A DNA stretch of 64,000 nt from Dendrophyllia cribrosa. Taxonomy: Eukaryota > Cnidaria > Anthozoa > Scleractinia > Dendrophylliidae. A program made the position numbers and the translations under genes. Below, piece after piece: positions 1 to 12,000 of the stretch. The DNA lies in NCBI GenBank assembly GCA_024195265.1, contig JAJLRJ010000002.1, positions 1,877,388 to 1,941,387 of the forward strand, read 5' to 3'. The notes beneath the pieces were generated by a model that did not search any database, was not told the origin of the DNA, and saw nothing but the letters and a program-made list of their open reading frames with translations. Within the stretch, counting starts at the first letter, position 1, and each line of letters begins with the position of its first letter.

Positions 1-1118
1 ACTATTTTTTGTTTGCAAGCGTGCGCCATCCATCAGTCTGCTCATGAGGTCAACAATTCTAAAGTCTGGTCCTCGTTATCTGGTGGACATCTCCCAACAG
101 CACTGAGGGGCTGGCACATACAAGCTGGAACTTTATAGTTTACAACAGTGACCATACCACCAGGATGTACCTGCTGTCTGTCAACAGTCAGAAGTGGTGA
201 CCTTGCCCTGGATCCTGCACAGATCTTGCTTTCTTCAGTAGTCTTACAGTAACTAGGCATATTTTCGTATTTTCTGGTACCTGATTGCCCCGAGCTCTAG
301 GGGTGGTGAGCCTGCATTTCTCTGGGAGTATACGTTCCCTTATTTTTCCCACTGGGTTTTTTAAAGGGTTTTCGTAACAGGCAGGCGAGCATTTGAATCA
401 GTACCAGCCCATTGCAAGGTTCACACAACTCGGTGCTTACCTTCATGCCTTATTATTTTCACTCTTCCTTTACTTTCGGAATTTCAATTTTGTTGAGCGA
501 ACATAAATTTCCGTATTTCAGCCAGCGAGTTTCACTTGGTACACCTAACCTGTTCTCCCGCTAGCTCCGTGAACATAGTGATCCCTTCCTCTTTTGAACG
601 TAGAGCGGTTTCTCTGTAAGTAACCGCATTTATTCCAAAGCTTCCATGTGAACTTTGTACATGGGATTTTTCTACTTGGTAGATTAGCCAGGATTATTTT
701 GAAAGTTTGTGGTCCCTAAGTATATACTTGGGGCATAATGGTATTATAAGACACTAATCCCACCCCACCAGATCTGACATCTCATCCCAACCACATCTGT
801 GCAACCTACTTTTGTCGAGGTTGTCATAAAAAAGTGCAAAACCGACCCTTTCCGGTAGACAGCCAAGCTCAAACCTTTCTTAAAGTTCCTTAGAACCTAG
901 CTTCCTGCCTCTCCAGATATTGCTAGCTGGAGAACATTATACTGTCTCACATACTCAGACTGCTACGAAAGATACGTCCGATGCCCACCTTCCCTTCTCT
1001 TTGGGGTTTCACGTCAGTTATTGGATGATACATTTAACTAAGTGAGAATTCTGGGGGTTTTATTACTACAATAGGTTTTTGTTTCGTCTATGGGGAATAC
1101 ACTTTGTGTATTTGTGGG
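1..1118. other. No gene recognised
   Basis: No exon, RNA gene or transposon boundary could be recognised. The only open frame of note is a 72-codon minus-strand frame at 42-260. It has no recognisable domain and may be a retroelement remnant or chance. Confidence 0.4.
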
Positions 1119-1510
1119 GATGAAGTGCTCCATACAGGTCACTCTTGGCCCCCATAGACTCACAGAATGGGGAGTGAGCCCCCTGTTTCGTTCCCATGGT
1201 AACCATGAGTCGAAACTCCCATAGGACTAAGGACCTCTCTCAGGGGATTGTGACCCCTGGAGAGGAGAGGGGGATTGTGACCCCCTGACTAAGGACCTCT
1301 CTCAGGGGATTGTGACCCCTGAAGAGGAGTAAGGACATCGCCCAGGGGATTGTGACCCCTGGAGATGAGGAAAGGGGGATCTTTGACCCCCTAGAGAGGT
1401 GACTTAGTGACTAAGGAAACTGACCTGTTGTCGGAGTACTTCATTTCCAAACCCCTTTTCCCACATATTCTCGTTATGTTGCTTTTATCTCAAGGGTTGG
1501 GAGCATTAAA
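1119..1510. repeat. Direct repeat copy 1 with internal minisatellite
   Basis: About 390 bp, repeated almost identically at 2146-2566. Both copies run from TGAAGTGCTCC or TGGAGTGCTCC to GGGTTGGGAGCATTAA. Inside, from about 1219 to 1400, is a roughly 40-bp tandem unit built around the small palindrome GGGGATTGTGACCCC, present four to five times with variation. The TG...CA ends and the pairing over a ~640-bp spacer would fit LTRs of a small non-autonomous element. No target-site duplication, primer-binding site or coding sequence was found, so a segmental duplication is equally possible. Confidence 0.7.
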
Positions 1511-2145
1511 GACCAATTTATGCCAACATAAATTTAAGTTAATGTGACAACCTTGAGAGATCACATGTAAGGTGTGTGATATGTAATAAGACACGGGTAG
1601 GGTTTCATGGTCTAAAGTTAAGATGATTCCGTGCCTTAGTCACGCATATCGTAGGCTTTGCGTGTTTAAACCGGTTCTTATCTCACTATCAATCTCCTAC
1701 ATGCATTGATCGTGAGTCTCAAATTTACTCATTCCTTGGCGGCTAGCACGCAAGCAACTTTCCCACCCACCCTCCCTAAGCTTTAAGCATGTCACACACC
1801 AAGTACATATAACTTATGTAAAGGTAGAATACTTAAGAACTGTCTTTATGTAATCGCGTGGGTCTTTGCATCCACTTTAGGAGATTAGCTAATATCTTAT
1901 AAACCCCATATATAGTCCATATATCTAATCTCCGCATATATCACCATATGTATTCAGATCTTCTTTTATGTCATGTTACAGTTAGCAACTAATGCTGTTG
2001 GGACTTATGCAGCCTATTTGCATCAAAGACATTTATGAACTTCTTTAGGCCTGTCTACTCTCAGGGACTGCATAGTTCTAGTTCAATATAACCTTTAGTC
2101 TCAACATTCTATTTCTACTGAGATTGTCAATAAAGATTTGGGTTG
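1511..2145. other. Spacer between direct repeats, no gene
   Basis: AT-rich sequence between the two direct repeats. No open frame, tRNA-like motif or polypurine tract could be supported. Confidence 0.4.
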
Positions 2146-2566
2146 GGATGGAGTGCTCCATACAGGTCACTCTTGGCCCCCATAGACTCACAGAATGGGG
2201 AGTGAGCCCCCTGTTTCGTTCCCATGGTAACCATGAGTCGAAACTCCCTTAGGACTAAGGACCTCTCTCAGGGGATTGTGACCCCTGGAGAGGAGAGGGG
2301 GATTGTGACCCCCTTGACTAAGGACCTCTCTCAGGGGATTGTGACCCCTGAAGAGGAGTAAGGACATCGCCCAGGGGATTGTGACCCCTGGAGATGAGGA
2401 AAGGGGGATCTTTGACCCCCTAGAGAGGTTTCAATCTCTCATTACCTAGACTAGTGACTTAGTGACTAAGGAAACTGACCTGTTGTCGGAGTACTTCATT
2501 TCCAAACCCCTTTTCCCACATATTCTCGTTATGTTGCTTTTATCTCAAGGGTTGGGAGCATTAACG
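2146..2566. repeat. Direct repeat copy 2 with internal minisatellite
   Basis: Second copy of the unit at 1119-1510, near-identical including the GGGGATTGTGACCCC minisatellite. It carries an extra stretch of about 25 bp (TTTCAATCTCTCATTACC...) near 2430-2455 that copy 1 lacks. The high identity implies a recent duplication or ongoing homogenisation. Confidence 0.7.
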
Positions 2567-2889
2567 TTATTTAAGCTGATTAGATCGTTTACTACAGATC
2601 CGGTACTTGCGTTACGATGGTCCTTGTACTTTTAACAGACTTTATTGTAACAAAAAAAGTAAAATGTCTTAACTAGAAGTTAAACTGTCACTGGGTGGTT
2701 TATGCTCGTGAATATACAAAAGTATATTAGAAACAAAAGCAACAACACTCTTCATTAAAAAAAAAATAGCTGTTGAGCATTAGTTTCCTGGCAATTGTCC
2801 TGTTTATGCCGGTACAAGTGTTTCTTTTAAAGTCTGTGTATGGGCCATTCTAAGTGAAAGCTATGGATCGATACTTTCTTTATCTACTG

Positions 2890-2895
2890 TTTATT
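2890..2895 (-). promoter_or_regulatory. Candidate polyadenylation signal of glutamate receptor A
   Basis: AATAAA on the minus strand, 145 bp past the receptor A stop codon at 3040. It is the first canonical hexamer seen downstream of that stop. The assignment is by position only. Confidence 0.4.
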
Positions 2896-3039
2896 TTTCT
2901 GCTCAAAGGAGTGTTAACGTATAAGTCTGTGGAAAGATATTGGGCGGTTCATTTCCGTGTGGTGCTCTCTATTAACAAGCCCATAACGTGACTTTGGCGA
3001 CTAATAATAATAACTATCTAAACTAGTCATATTCATACT

Positions 3040-6000
3040 TTAAATATAAGCAGAAGGCTTGCTAGAATGTTGATTAATAGCATCTTTTGCAATGTCAGTT
3101 CTGCTTAAATCTCCGTTAGTTTGTTCTTCATTCCGGGTTTCGTTATTTCCATTGAGTCCATTCCCGGTTTCATCATTTCCTGGTTCCCATTTTGCGTCTG
3201 GTTTCGTGACAGGAAGTAGATTTTGTAGCTGTTCTCGTGCGATGCTCCAGTGAGTTCTGGGTTCCAAACTGTAGCTCTCACGAGTTGGAGTGTTTCCTCT
3301 TTTGCTCCTCCAAGATTTTATAAGCCTGTTTTTAATGCCTTGTGGAATGCTAGAAGCCTATAGTTTAAAATAGTCATCAAGAGTTACTCCATTATTCTGA
3401 TGTAAACGGAAACTAGACGAAATGGACTTACATAGTCACAACGAGAGTAAAACAAAAATATAATTGAAATATATATTAAATATTGTTGTATCATAATATG
3501 TTGTTGTCATGGTTATTTTACTATAACACAAAACAATTCACGAGCCAAGTGGCCCCAACCTGGTCACCAGGGCCTACTCCGATTTCAAAATGGTGTGGTT
3601 CGGTTTGAGAAATCCCTGAACAAGACTGGAAATATATTCCAAGAATCGTGGAGTATGTTGTCACGTGACACATAGGGGTTTCTCCACTCGCCTCGCTATT
3701 TTGAAAGGGAGATGGCTTACATATTCAGGAGCTTAACCCAGTTTCTGTAGCATAAACTGACTGAGAGTATTACTACTCCCGTTCTCTGATGAGATCATCG
3801 CCAGTCCATCGCTAAAACACCCCTGACCCTTTTCCGGTACACATTTACAATGTATACACTTGGGCGAAGAGAGACCATGTACAGCAAAACGTTTTGCCTA
3901 TGAAAGCATCACAGAAGCAGAGAAACACCGATCTTTAAACCAACAGACCTTCAGGTTAAAAGTCCGACGCGCCCCACTACTTACATGTTGACCACCGCAC
4001 GTCTACCGCTACAGATTACGAGAGGACATTTCATGCAGATATGGGAAATGGGAAGTTTAGTAGTAAGACGGCGCGTTTTTTTTTTCCTGTATAGTAACTA
4101 CTTTATTTAGCACAGTAAAACTTTTCTACCTTGTTATTCATTGTATCTTTACGCGCCGCCCATATAAGTTCGCCCAGGAGTACAAACAAGCTGATTAGCA
4201 GGCCAAAAATAACAGCATAAAACACACCAGCCATGTCATGAAAAGCCATCACATCTCCAGTACTAAGAGAAGTTTCTAAAATGAATTAATACCACTTAAT
4301 TAGCCTATTTATAAATCGTTAAATTAACCATTTCACTCCTATATCATATTCTTATCTCGGTTGACGCGAAATCCGTCCGTCATTTAATGACAATGACAGT
4401 TTTACAAAAACGTAACCCACCTACATGTAGGACAAAGTGTAATAGTGACAGCAATGGCTGAAAAAAATACATGGCTGTAATGGGGAAATGAGAGCATTTT
4501 TAGTTATATAAGTTAAAAAATAAGGACGCCCATACATTGCAAAGCCTCCCAGAAATTTTATTTTCGCTAACAAATAACTGAGACAATGTAGAGCAAAGTC
4601 TTTTGCCTCATATAATAACAACACTGCAGAGAATCTTATTCCTGCTGTAGGTTAACTAACTTGTTGATGTTTTACGTAACTTTTCACGGAAGGGAGGGGA
4701 GGGATAGGGAGAGGACTACGCTATGTCGTTTACTAAGTCTACCTGTCTCCAGTGTAGGCGTCTCGCACACTCCTTGAAGCCATTTTTGTCTCAAATGCTT
4801 AACGAAACCCTTTTGGCGCAGTTCCAGGATTTTCACGCTAAACTGGTGCGTATACGGCGAATTTTTTGGGAGTCCAAATCCGTAGCCGAACTTTCCGAAA
4901 ACTCTGTGAAATGTAAATAGAAAGTTAATAAAATTTGGAACGAACAGGTGGTCATCGCCGTTATGAACATAACTACAATATTGTGTTTATGAACCTTAAA
5001 AATAGTCATCAACGGGATATGAACCTAAAACCACGGTAAATGAGGAATGAAGCTTACATTAGAGAGTCTGGGGGAGAGGGTTGTAAATACTGTTAAAGCT
5101 AAATCCGCGATATAAAAGGCGGCTGGACTGTCCAACTCATGCAAATGAGCAAAATCTATTGTTCTTGCTCATTTGCATTAGATTCGGCGTGGGGCTTTGC
5201 TCTTTTATACCGCAAGTTCGCCTTTAAGTACCGCAATGATAATGCAGCGCTCGCTTAGGGTTTTGAGCTTCAAGAGACCGGTTAGGTTGTTTTTAAGTCT
5301 TAAAATGACTCCCTTAAAGTAAACGTTGACCATTGATTGCTAGCTTGTACTAAAACCCGGAATGCCGGAATGGCGGAATGGCGGAATGGCGGAATGGCAG
5401 AACGCCGGAACGCCGGAATACTAAAACCCGGAACGCATTAAAAGTAAAACCAAAAGAAATTAAAAAAAAAAACGTACAAACAAACAAAACAAATAAAGGA
5501 TCTACATGCAATGTTAGAGTGGTTATCCCCTGTCCCCTGATGATACATACCTTGGGTTATATTCAGGACCACTTTATTTGTATTCGTTTGCAATTTATGA
5601 AACATATTTCAGGAACATCTTGTAGGGTTCCGGGCGTTTTTCGTTTTAAAAGTTCGAGGACCGGAAGAGGCATTTGTTTTTTGAGTTATACCACAGCAGG
5701 AGCTCATTACCTTATTTGCGTATTGACTGCGGACGAGTTGATCAGCGGTCGCAAGCTCAATCATTTAGAAATGGCGGACATTTTTGCCTTTTCTACGTAA
5801 ACACCTTTGTTTAAATTTCCATGAAATGTTTTGCGCGCAAAGTTAAAGAACAATGGCTTATCCTTCGAGAATACTAAGCTACTCAGGTAAGATTACTCTT
5901 TAGAATTCAATTGCCTGTGATCTCGACTATAATCTGATAGTGGTACCTAAGAATGTTATCTTTGCTGATAACTACGAGCCGATTATTAACAGCAGGCACC

Positions 6001-9000
6001 AATACATTTCGATCCATTTGTATATGTCAAATATCCAACATTTTATTTAAAGATGGCAAAAACAAACGTAATAATGTACTGAACGAATTTATCTATGACA
6101 AGCAACACAGAGTATAAAAATTATCATGCAGAGGTCCAAGTGTATAACAGTGTATAAACAACAACAAATTGGAATAAATGAAATAAGAGCTTTCTAGAGC
6201 CTACACTCGTCGCTTCAACTTTTGGTGGTATTGCTATGTTAAGAGAATGTCTTTGTTAAAAGGTGTACCAATGACCTTGGCTCATAACCTTCGTCATAGA
6301 AACAAGAACAATGATAAAGGAAGATAGAAATAAGTTAGATTATTTGACATAGCTTTCATAATTTACAGAAAATGTAGCCATGCTCGTGTTACGCGGTGTG
6401 TTTCAGTTTATTCGGGCAAATTTCAAACTTATCGTTATAATGCCTTATTAATTTCTATTGCCTTTTTCTTTTTCTTTTTTCTATGACGTTATTGCAATTT
6501 TGTTTACGAAACAACGTACAAACTAACACGGATGACTACAGTTATCCGTAAACACAACTTGTTGTTATTCATTAAGTGTCAACTGCTTTGTTCGATCATA
6601 ACTCAAACTGTGAATAAACATCCAAGCTGTTACTTGTCTAACTCAACCTCCTAGAAACTGTTATGTACTTGCGTCGGTTTTGCAAGTAATTTTTTAGGAT
6701 AAACTTTTGTTCTGTTCTGTTTTCATAGCTTACAGTGTTATTGTAAACCAAACTCGTTGGCAAGGTACATTTTATGAACTTGAAGAAGACAACATTTCAC
6801 ATCATCAGGGACAAGCAATGCTTTTCCAACAAATGAAGGCTCGACAGCTGTGATACAGCTCATGCGTAGATGGTAGTGGGCGTTACTTGCTCTTGTTGGC
6901 AGCCTGAGAGTTCCTTCTGGTGTTCTGTAAGGCCTCTTTTCCAACCTCGCCACACAGAAGTCAAACGGTGGTTCCTCGATCCTTCCACCTCGCCCACGAA
7001 TTGATGTTCGGCATCCCTGGCATATTTGTATTCTGTTGGTTACTTTCTTCAAAAGGAAAGGCTCGTTGTTTGGTGGAGTTGCACAGCCAAGTCGCTCATT
7101 TGATGCATAGTCTCTCTTTGTGACGTGATCGACTGGAAGTCGCTCGGGTCTTGCCCTGGAAGTGCTCCCCCCGCCTTTCTTTCCCGGATTAGCTGGCATA
7201 TCCGTTCGAGCGAGAGCAGTGAGGTTTCCATTTTTTTTCTTTATCTTGCTGTTTTGATACCAGTGCAAGAAGGGTAGCAGTTTTCCTGTAGACTGCGCTG
7301 TGGCCAACACATGGGAGCACACAGCTAGGCCATTCCACTGAGGACAGCTTTTGTCGCAACGAAACTCTCCTTCTGCCTTTCCTGGGATAACAAGATGTGG
7401 CCGGTCAAGGATTCTGCTACTTGCCACCATCCGCGCATCTGGTGAACAGCCTGGGGCGACAACCACTTGATTTGGCGTCTTCAAAAGCCACTCAGCTTTC
7501 GTCCACATACCTTCCACAGTAGAGGAAGGGACTGTTGCTAAGGCAACTACCAGCTGCTCTTGTGTGACGTCAAGTACTTCAGGTTCTTCAAACAAATCTT
7601 CAATTGCATCGTGGACCTCATCTGTGTCAGGGTCGTTAGCCAGAGCTATGTCGGCCAAAAGTAAGAGACCACTTTTTGAATGAGTGCTTTGCGTCTTTGG
7701 TTCACAGCTTTGCGTCTTGGGTTCACTGGTTACTGTGGCACTGCCCGAAACCTCTACTGGCTTCGTAAGAGAGACGTCTGATGAAATCACCATCTCCACA
7801 TACGACTCTCTCTCTTTAGAATCCATTCGCAGCCATGTTTCCTCCGTCAGCTCGAGGTGCTGTAGATTTTCATGGAGACGATAAGGTCCTCTATTTATGA
7901 CAGCCCACTGCACGTTTCTTCGTTGTCGTTCTGAGAGTTGCCGCATTTTCACGACAAAGTCAGGCAGCTGGTGTTGTTGGTGATCTGTCTCGTCACTGAG
8001 CATGCTGTTTACACATTCTACACGATTCGTGGTGAAGTGCTTGTCGACAAAACCAGCTTTTTGCCGCACTGGCTTGAGAATGTGTCTGAGGATGACGTCA
8101 GCTTTATATCTCTGAGACCACAAGTGGAACTCCCTGCCTTTCACTCCAGATCTTGCCTCCCACACTTCTTGCAGCTGAGCAAGACGTACGCGGAATTCGT
8201 CTTCATCATCCGCATCTATGATGCCTTGTTGAAGCTGGGATCCGACTTGAACACCAAAGATGTCTGCACATATTTCCCTCCTTTCGGATTCTTCGATTCC
8301 TAACGCGACCATCTTATCTGAGACATTTCTTCGTAAATGAATTGCACAGAACAGCACTATCAAAAAGACACATCTTTCTTTGAACGCCAAAGAGATAGCA
8401 GTTTCACCGTCAGTTCCTAGTGCGCGCATGTTCTTTAGTCTTGGCTCTTGATCGACAAGGAAGTCAACTAGAAGCTTGAAAGAGGACTTTTCCTTTTTCT
8501 GATGAACTAGCAGGGGCCCCACCATTACAGGATGCTTTCCACTGTGCCTGTTTACCAGCAGCAAGTGCTCGTACTGAGTGGCGGTAACGCTAAATGGCCC
8601 CAAGTCAAAGGTTGGATCTACCTGGAAGACGCAGAAATTCCTATGATTTGTGCAGAATTTAGCTAGGTCCTTCATTTGCCAATCAAATGCAAGGACCGCC
8701 GCTGGCTCAGGAGCTGCCACTACTTTTCGAACATATGCCGTTTCTTTTACCTTGTCTTCCTCTTTGCACTGGAGTACGAGAGCGTAATACGGATCTGAAA
8801 TGGCACCTTCCTTCAACTGCTGCTTAATATTATACGCCTGTTTAACATTTCGTGGCAATGCAGATGACCGCTCAACACCGAAAATCCCGCCTGCGTTTTC
8901 TGACAACTTGTCGACCGCCTGCCTTGGTTTTGATGTATTTAACTCTTCTTTCAGTGCCTGCAGTACACTCTTTTGTGTTCTTTTAAAAGCCTTTGCCTTG

Positions 9001-12000
9001 GGGTCCTTGCAGCTACCATGGCTTTCGATTCGGAAGGGTTTTTCTTCTCCATCGTACTGGTATTCCATCAGTGTTAAAGGCAACCTTTTCCCATGGTGGT
9101 CTAAAAATAGAAATGATAGTTACATAGCAATTAAGAATCATGGCTTTGTTTCGTCATTGAAAATCAAATGAGAATTACAGAAAACTCACTACACCACAGT
9201 TATGTAATAAAAAGCAGGAATATTAGACATTATATGCCCGTGTAAGATTCTTTTTACATGACCTACTTACCGTATTTGTTCGATTAAGCGCCCTGGACGC
9301 TTATTAATTTTTTACCTCGAGAGTCGGCGATTATTCGAGGGGCGCTTATTCGAGGCTGGGCGCTTATAAACATTTCCTACGTACAGGGTGGGCGCTTATT
9401 TGAGGTGGGCGCTTATTCGTGTTTGGGCGCTTAATCGAATAAATGCGGTACTTTATAGTGCGTAAGAAATGCAAACAAGCCATACCTTTAATGAACGTCA
9501 CTGTTCTTCGGAACTCAGGACAACTTTTGTTCACGTAGTAGTGTCGGTGTACAACAATCCATGGTTTCTGGAGAGACGTCTCCTTCACCTGCCCACCCCT
9601 ACCGGCTCTTGTCAATTCCTTGTTTTCTGGGCCACTTCTTTCGTAGAAAAAGCGTGGTTGCCCATTATTTAACCAGACGCCGCAATCATCTGCAAGAAGG
9701 TCTTCTACTATTGTTTTGTCAGCGCTAGTGTCCAAAATAAAGGCCCGATTATGTCTCACACTTCTTGGCGGTCGAGTACATATCAAGGAACTGTCTGGTG
9801 GGTGTAACAAAAGATCCCTTACTGCTTGGGTAATCTGTGCCTCTCTTTCATCCTTGGTCATTTCGCGTCTTGACTTTAGATCCTTGAACACAGGATTTTC
9901 AATGTTTCCGGCATAATACGTTGGAGATGGGGTGCCAAGTGCAGTCTCTTCATCAGGTTCACTGAAAAAAAAAGGATTCGTATGTTCTTTTTTTTTAAAA
10001 AAGAAAGTAAATAAATGAACAAAGAAATAGATAAATAAATTTAATTATCAAAATATTTTGTAGTAAGTTCACCCTATATTCCACATAACACCATACAGAT
10101 ATGATAAAAGCATGTGCATACCCTAAATAATCAACATCCAGATCATCGTCTGAACTTGAACTTGTTTCATTAACACTGTAACAAAATATGCAAAATTATA
10201 TAAATGGTGGCCAATGTTATCCAAAAAGAGAACATTAAAAATTTATGGGTCCTCCCCTTTTTATATTCCATGGTGGTCTTGATACACAGTAAAGTATAAT
10301 GAATAAATTGGACTCTAAGAAAATGGCCCCAGGGGAGGGGTACTCAATTATAAAAATGATGGGGTGCTCTCACAAAATTTTGAAAACACCCCTAAAAGGT
10401 ACCACAATCTCGTTTTATGGGCGTGGCCCAGATTTATTTCTACCCCTAAAAGGTACCATTTCTGAGCAGTAAATTAACTGGCACGGGGAATTTTAATAGT
10501 GATAAACACTACTTTTTCAAAACCTTTTTATGTTTTATTTTTTTTGTAAAACAAATATGGGCCAATACGGGAGGCCCTTAAAGGTAACACAAGTACTTAG
10601 CTGGTGGTTGCACCCTACAAATGTTACATCCTAAAAGCTACCACAAGCACCCCCTCATTTTTATAGGGTAGTCTCTTGTAGACAGATAACGTGCTTTCAT
10701 GATTCCAAACGAAGTAATTGTGTATGTACATAGAAAAGGTGAGACTGTACCTTTGTGGGGAGGCTACTGTAGCTGAATCGTCGTCAGAAGCAGTCAGGTC
10801 AATTCTGAATTATTAAAAGTATTACTATTATTACTATTTTACTATTAATACAAATAATATCAGTATCGATGGTAGAATAACAGAAAAGATACCATTATAG
10901 TAATAAAGGTGTAAGGAAGTGAGGTCAATGCCATGATTTAAAGTTTATTTTAAAAACCAACAAGTTTTTGAAATCAAACAGCTAATATACTTACGTTTCT
11001 ACTGGTGGTTGGAAGGTTAATTTCCTTTTAACGTTCTTTGAAAACATTGTCTACAATAACAAGATTAATTACATTTCAATGTTATTCCATTTGCAAAACT
11101 TGCAACAATTTTCTTATTTCAAACTAAGCCTTGACAAGACCACGGCCAAACATTTTCATATAAATCGAAATTAGAATTCATACGTCGCATCAGACCTGAA
11201 ATTGGAGACTTGTCAATCTAATTTTCCCAGAAAGCAATCTCTTGCATTACGGTCGCTAAAATTAAAATATGGTCTATTTATAGCTCTTCGTGTCAAAGAT
11301 CAACTGCACGCCACGTAAAGACAAGTATTCGCCGAATATTATCCACATAAACATAATACTTAACTGAATTCGCAGTCAAACTGACCAACATTCATTGATG
11401 TCCCCAAATTAAGCTTACAGTAGTGGCAAAAAACATAAAACTGTAATCTTATTCAAAGAATTGCGGAGACACTGAATCGAAACAATCTAAAACACAAGAA
11501 CTTACCTCTTTTTTTCCGGGCTTTTAGGACTGCTGGTAAACATAAAACGATGATTATTTAGCTGATATTTAATACTCTTTATATCAAAAACAAAAAAGAA
11601 ACGAATGTTATGAGAAAAACAGTTTAAATACCTCGGCAAAGCGCCCTCCATCTTGGGATTTTTCCCAGAACAACTGCTACACGTGATAAATACATTATCA
11701 TACCGTAATAAATTACATTTTGGCGGGAAACATCACGTAGATCTTTGCCACTTGGAAATAAAGTATCGTCACAAAATATCCAACGGTTTCTTAAAGTTAA
11801 AGTACATTTCAATCATCAGTTACAAATAAATATAAATGAAAAACGTTCTTTTCAATCTGTACAACATTCAGCTGAACATTACAAGGTTCAGATAGTCATG
11901 TTTTTTTAACATGTCATATTTTTGGGTGTGGGATGCTAGGGTAATTTTCCTGCTTGAATTGAAGTATGTTACGAGTTTTACTATTCCGACCTACAGGTTT

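Noticed and set aside
1219..1400. Possible CRISPR-like array
   Set aside because: The repeats are adjacent and palindromic with no unique spacers. The context is eukaryotic, so it is a minisatellite.
4723..4920. 65-codon plus-strand frame
   Set aside because: It is the antisense shadow of receptor A exon 13, whose minus-strand reading gives FGKFGYGFGL.
5378..5800. 140-codon plus-strand frame with a repetitive start (EWRNGRTPERRN)
   Set aside because: The start is the MULE terminal repeat array read as protein, and the rest has no motif.
7938..8303. 121-codon plus-strand frame
   Set aside because: It is the antisense shadow of the MULE transposase main exon.
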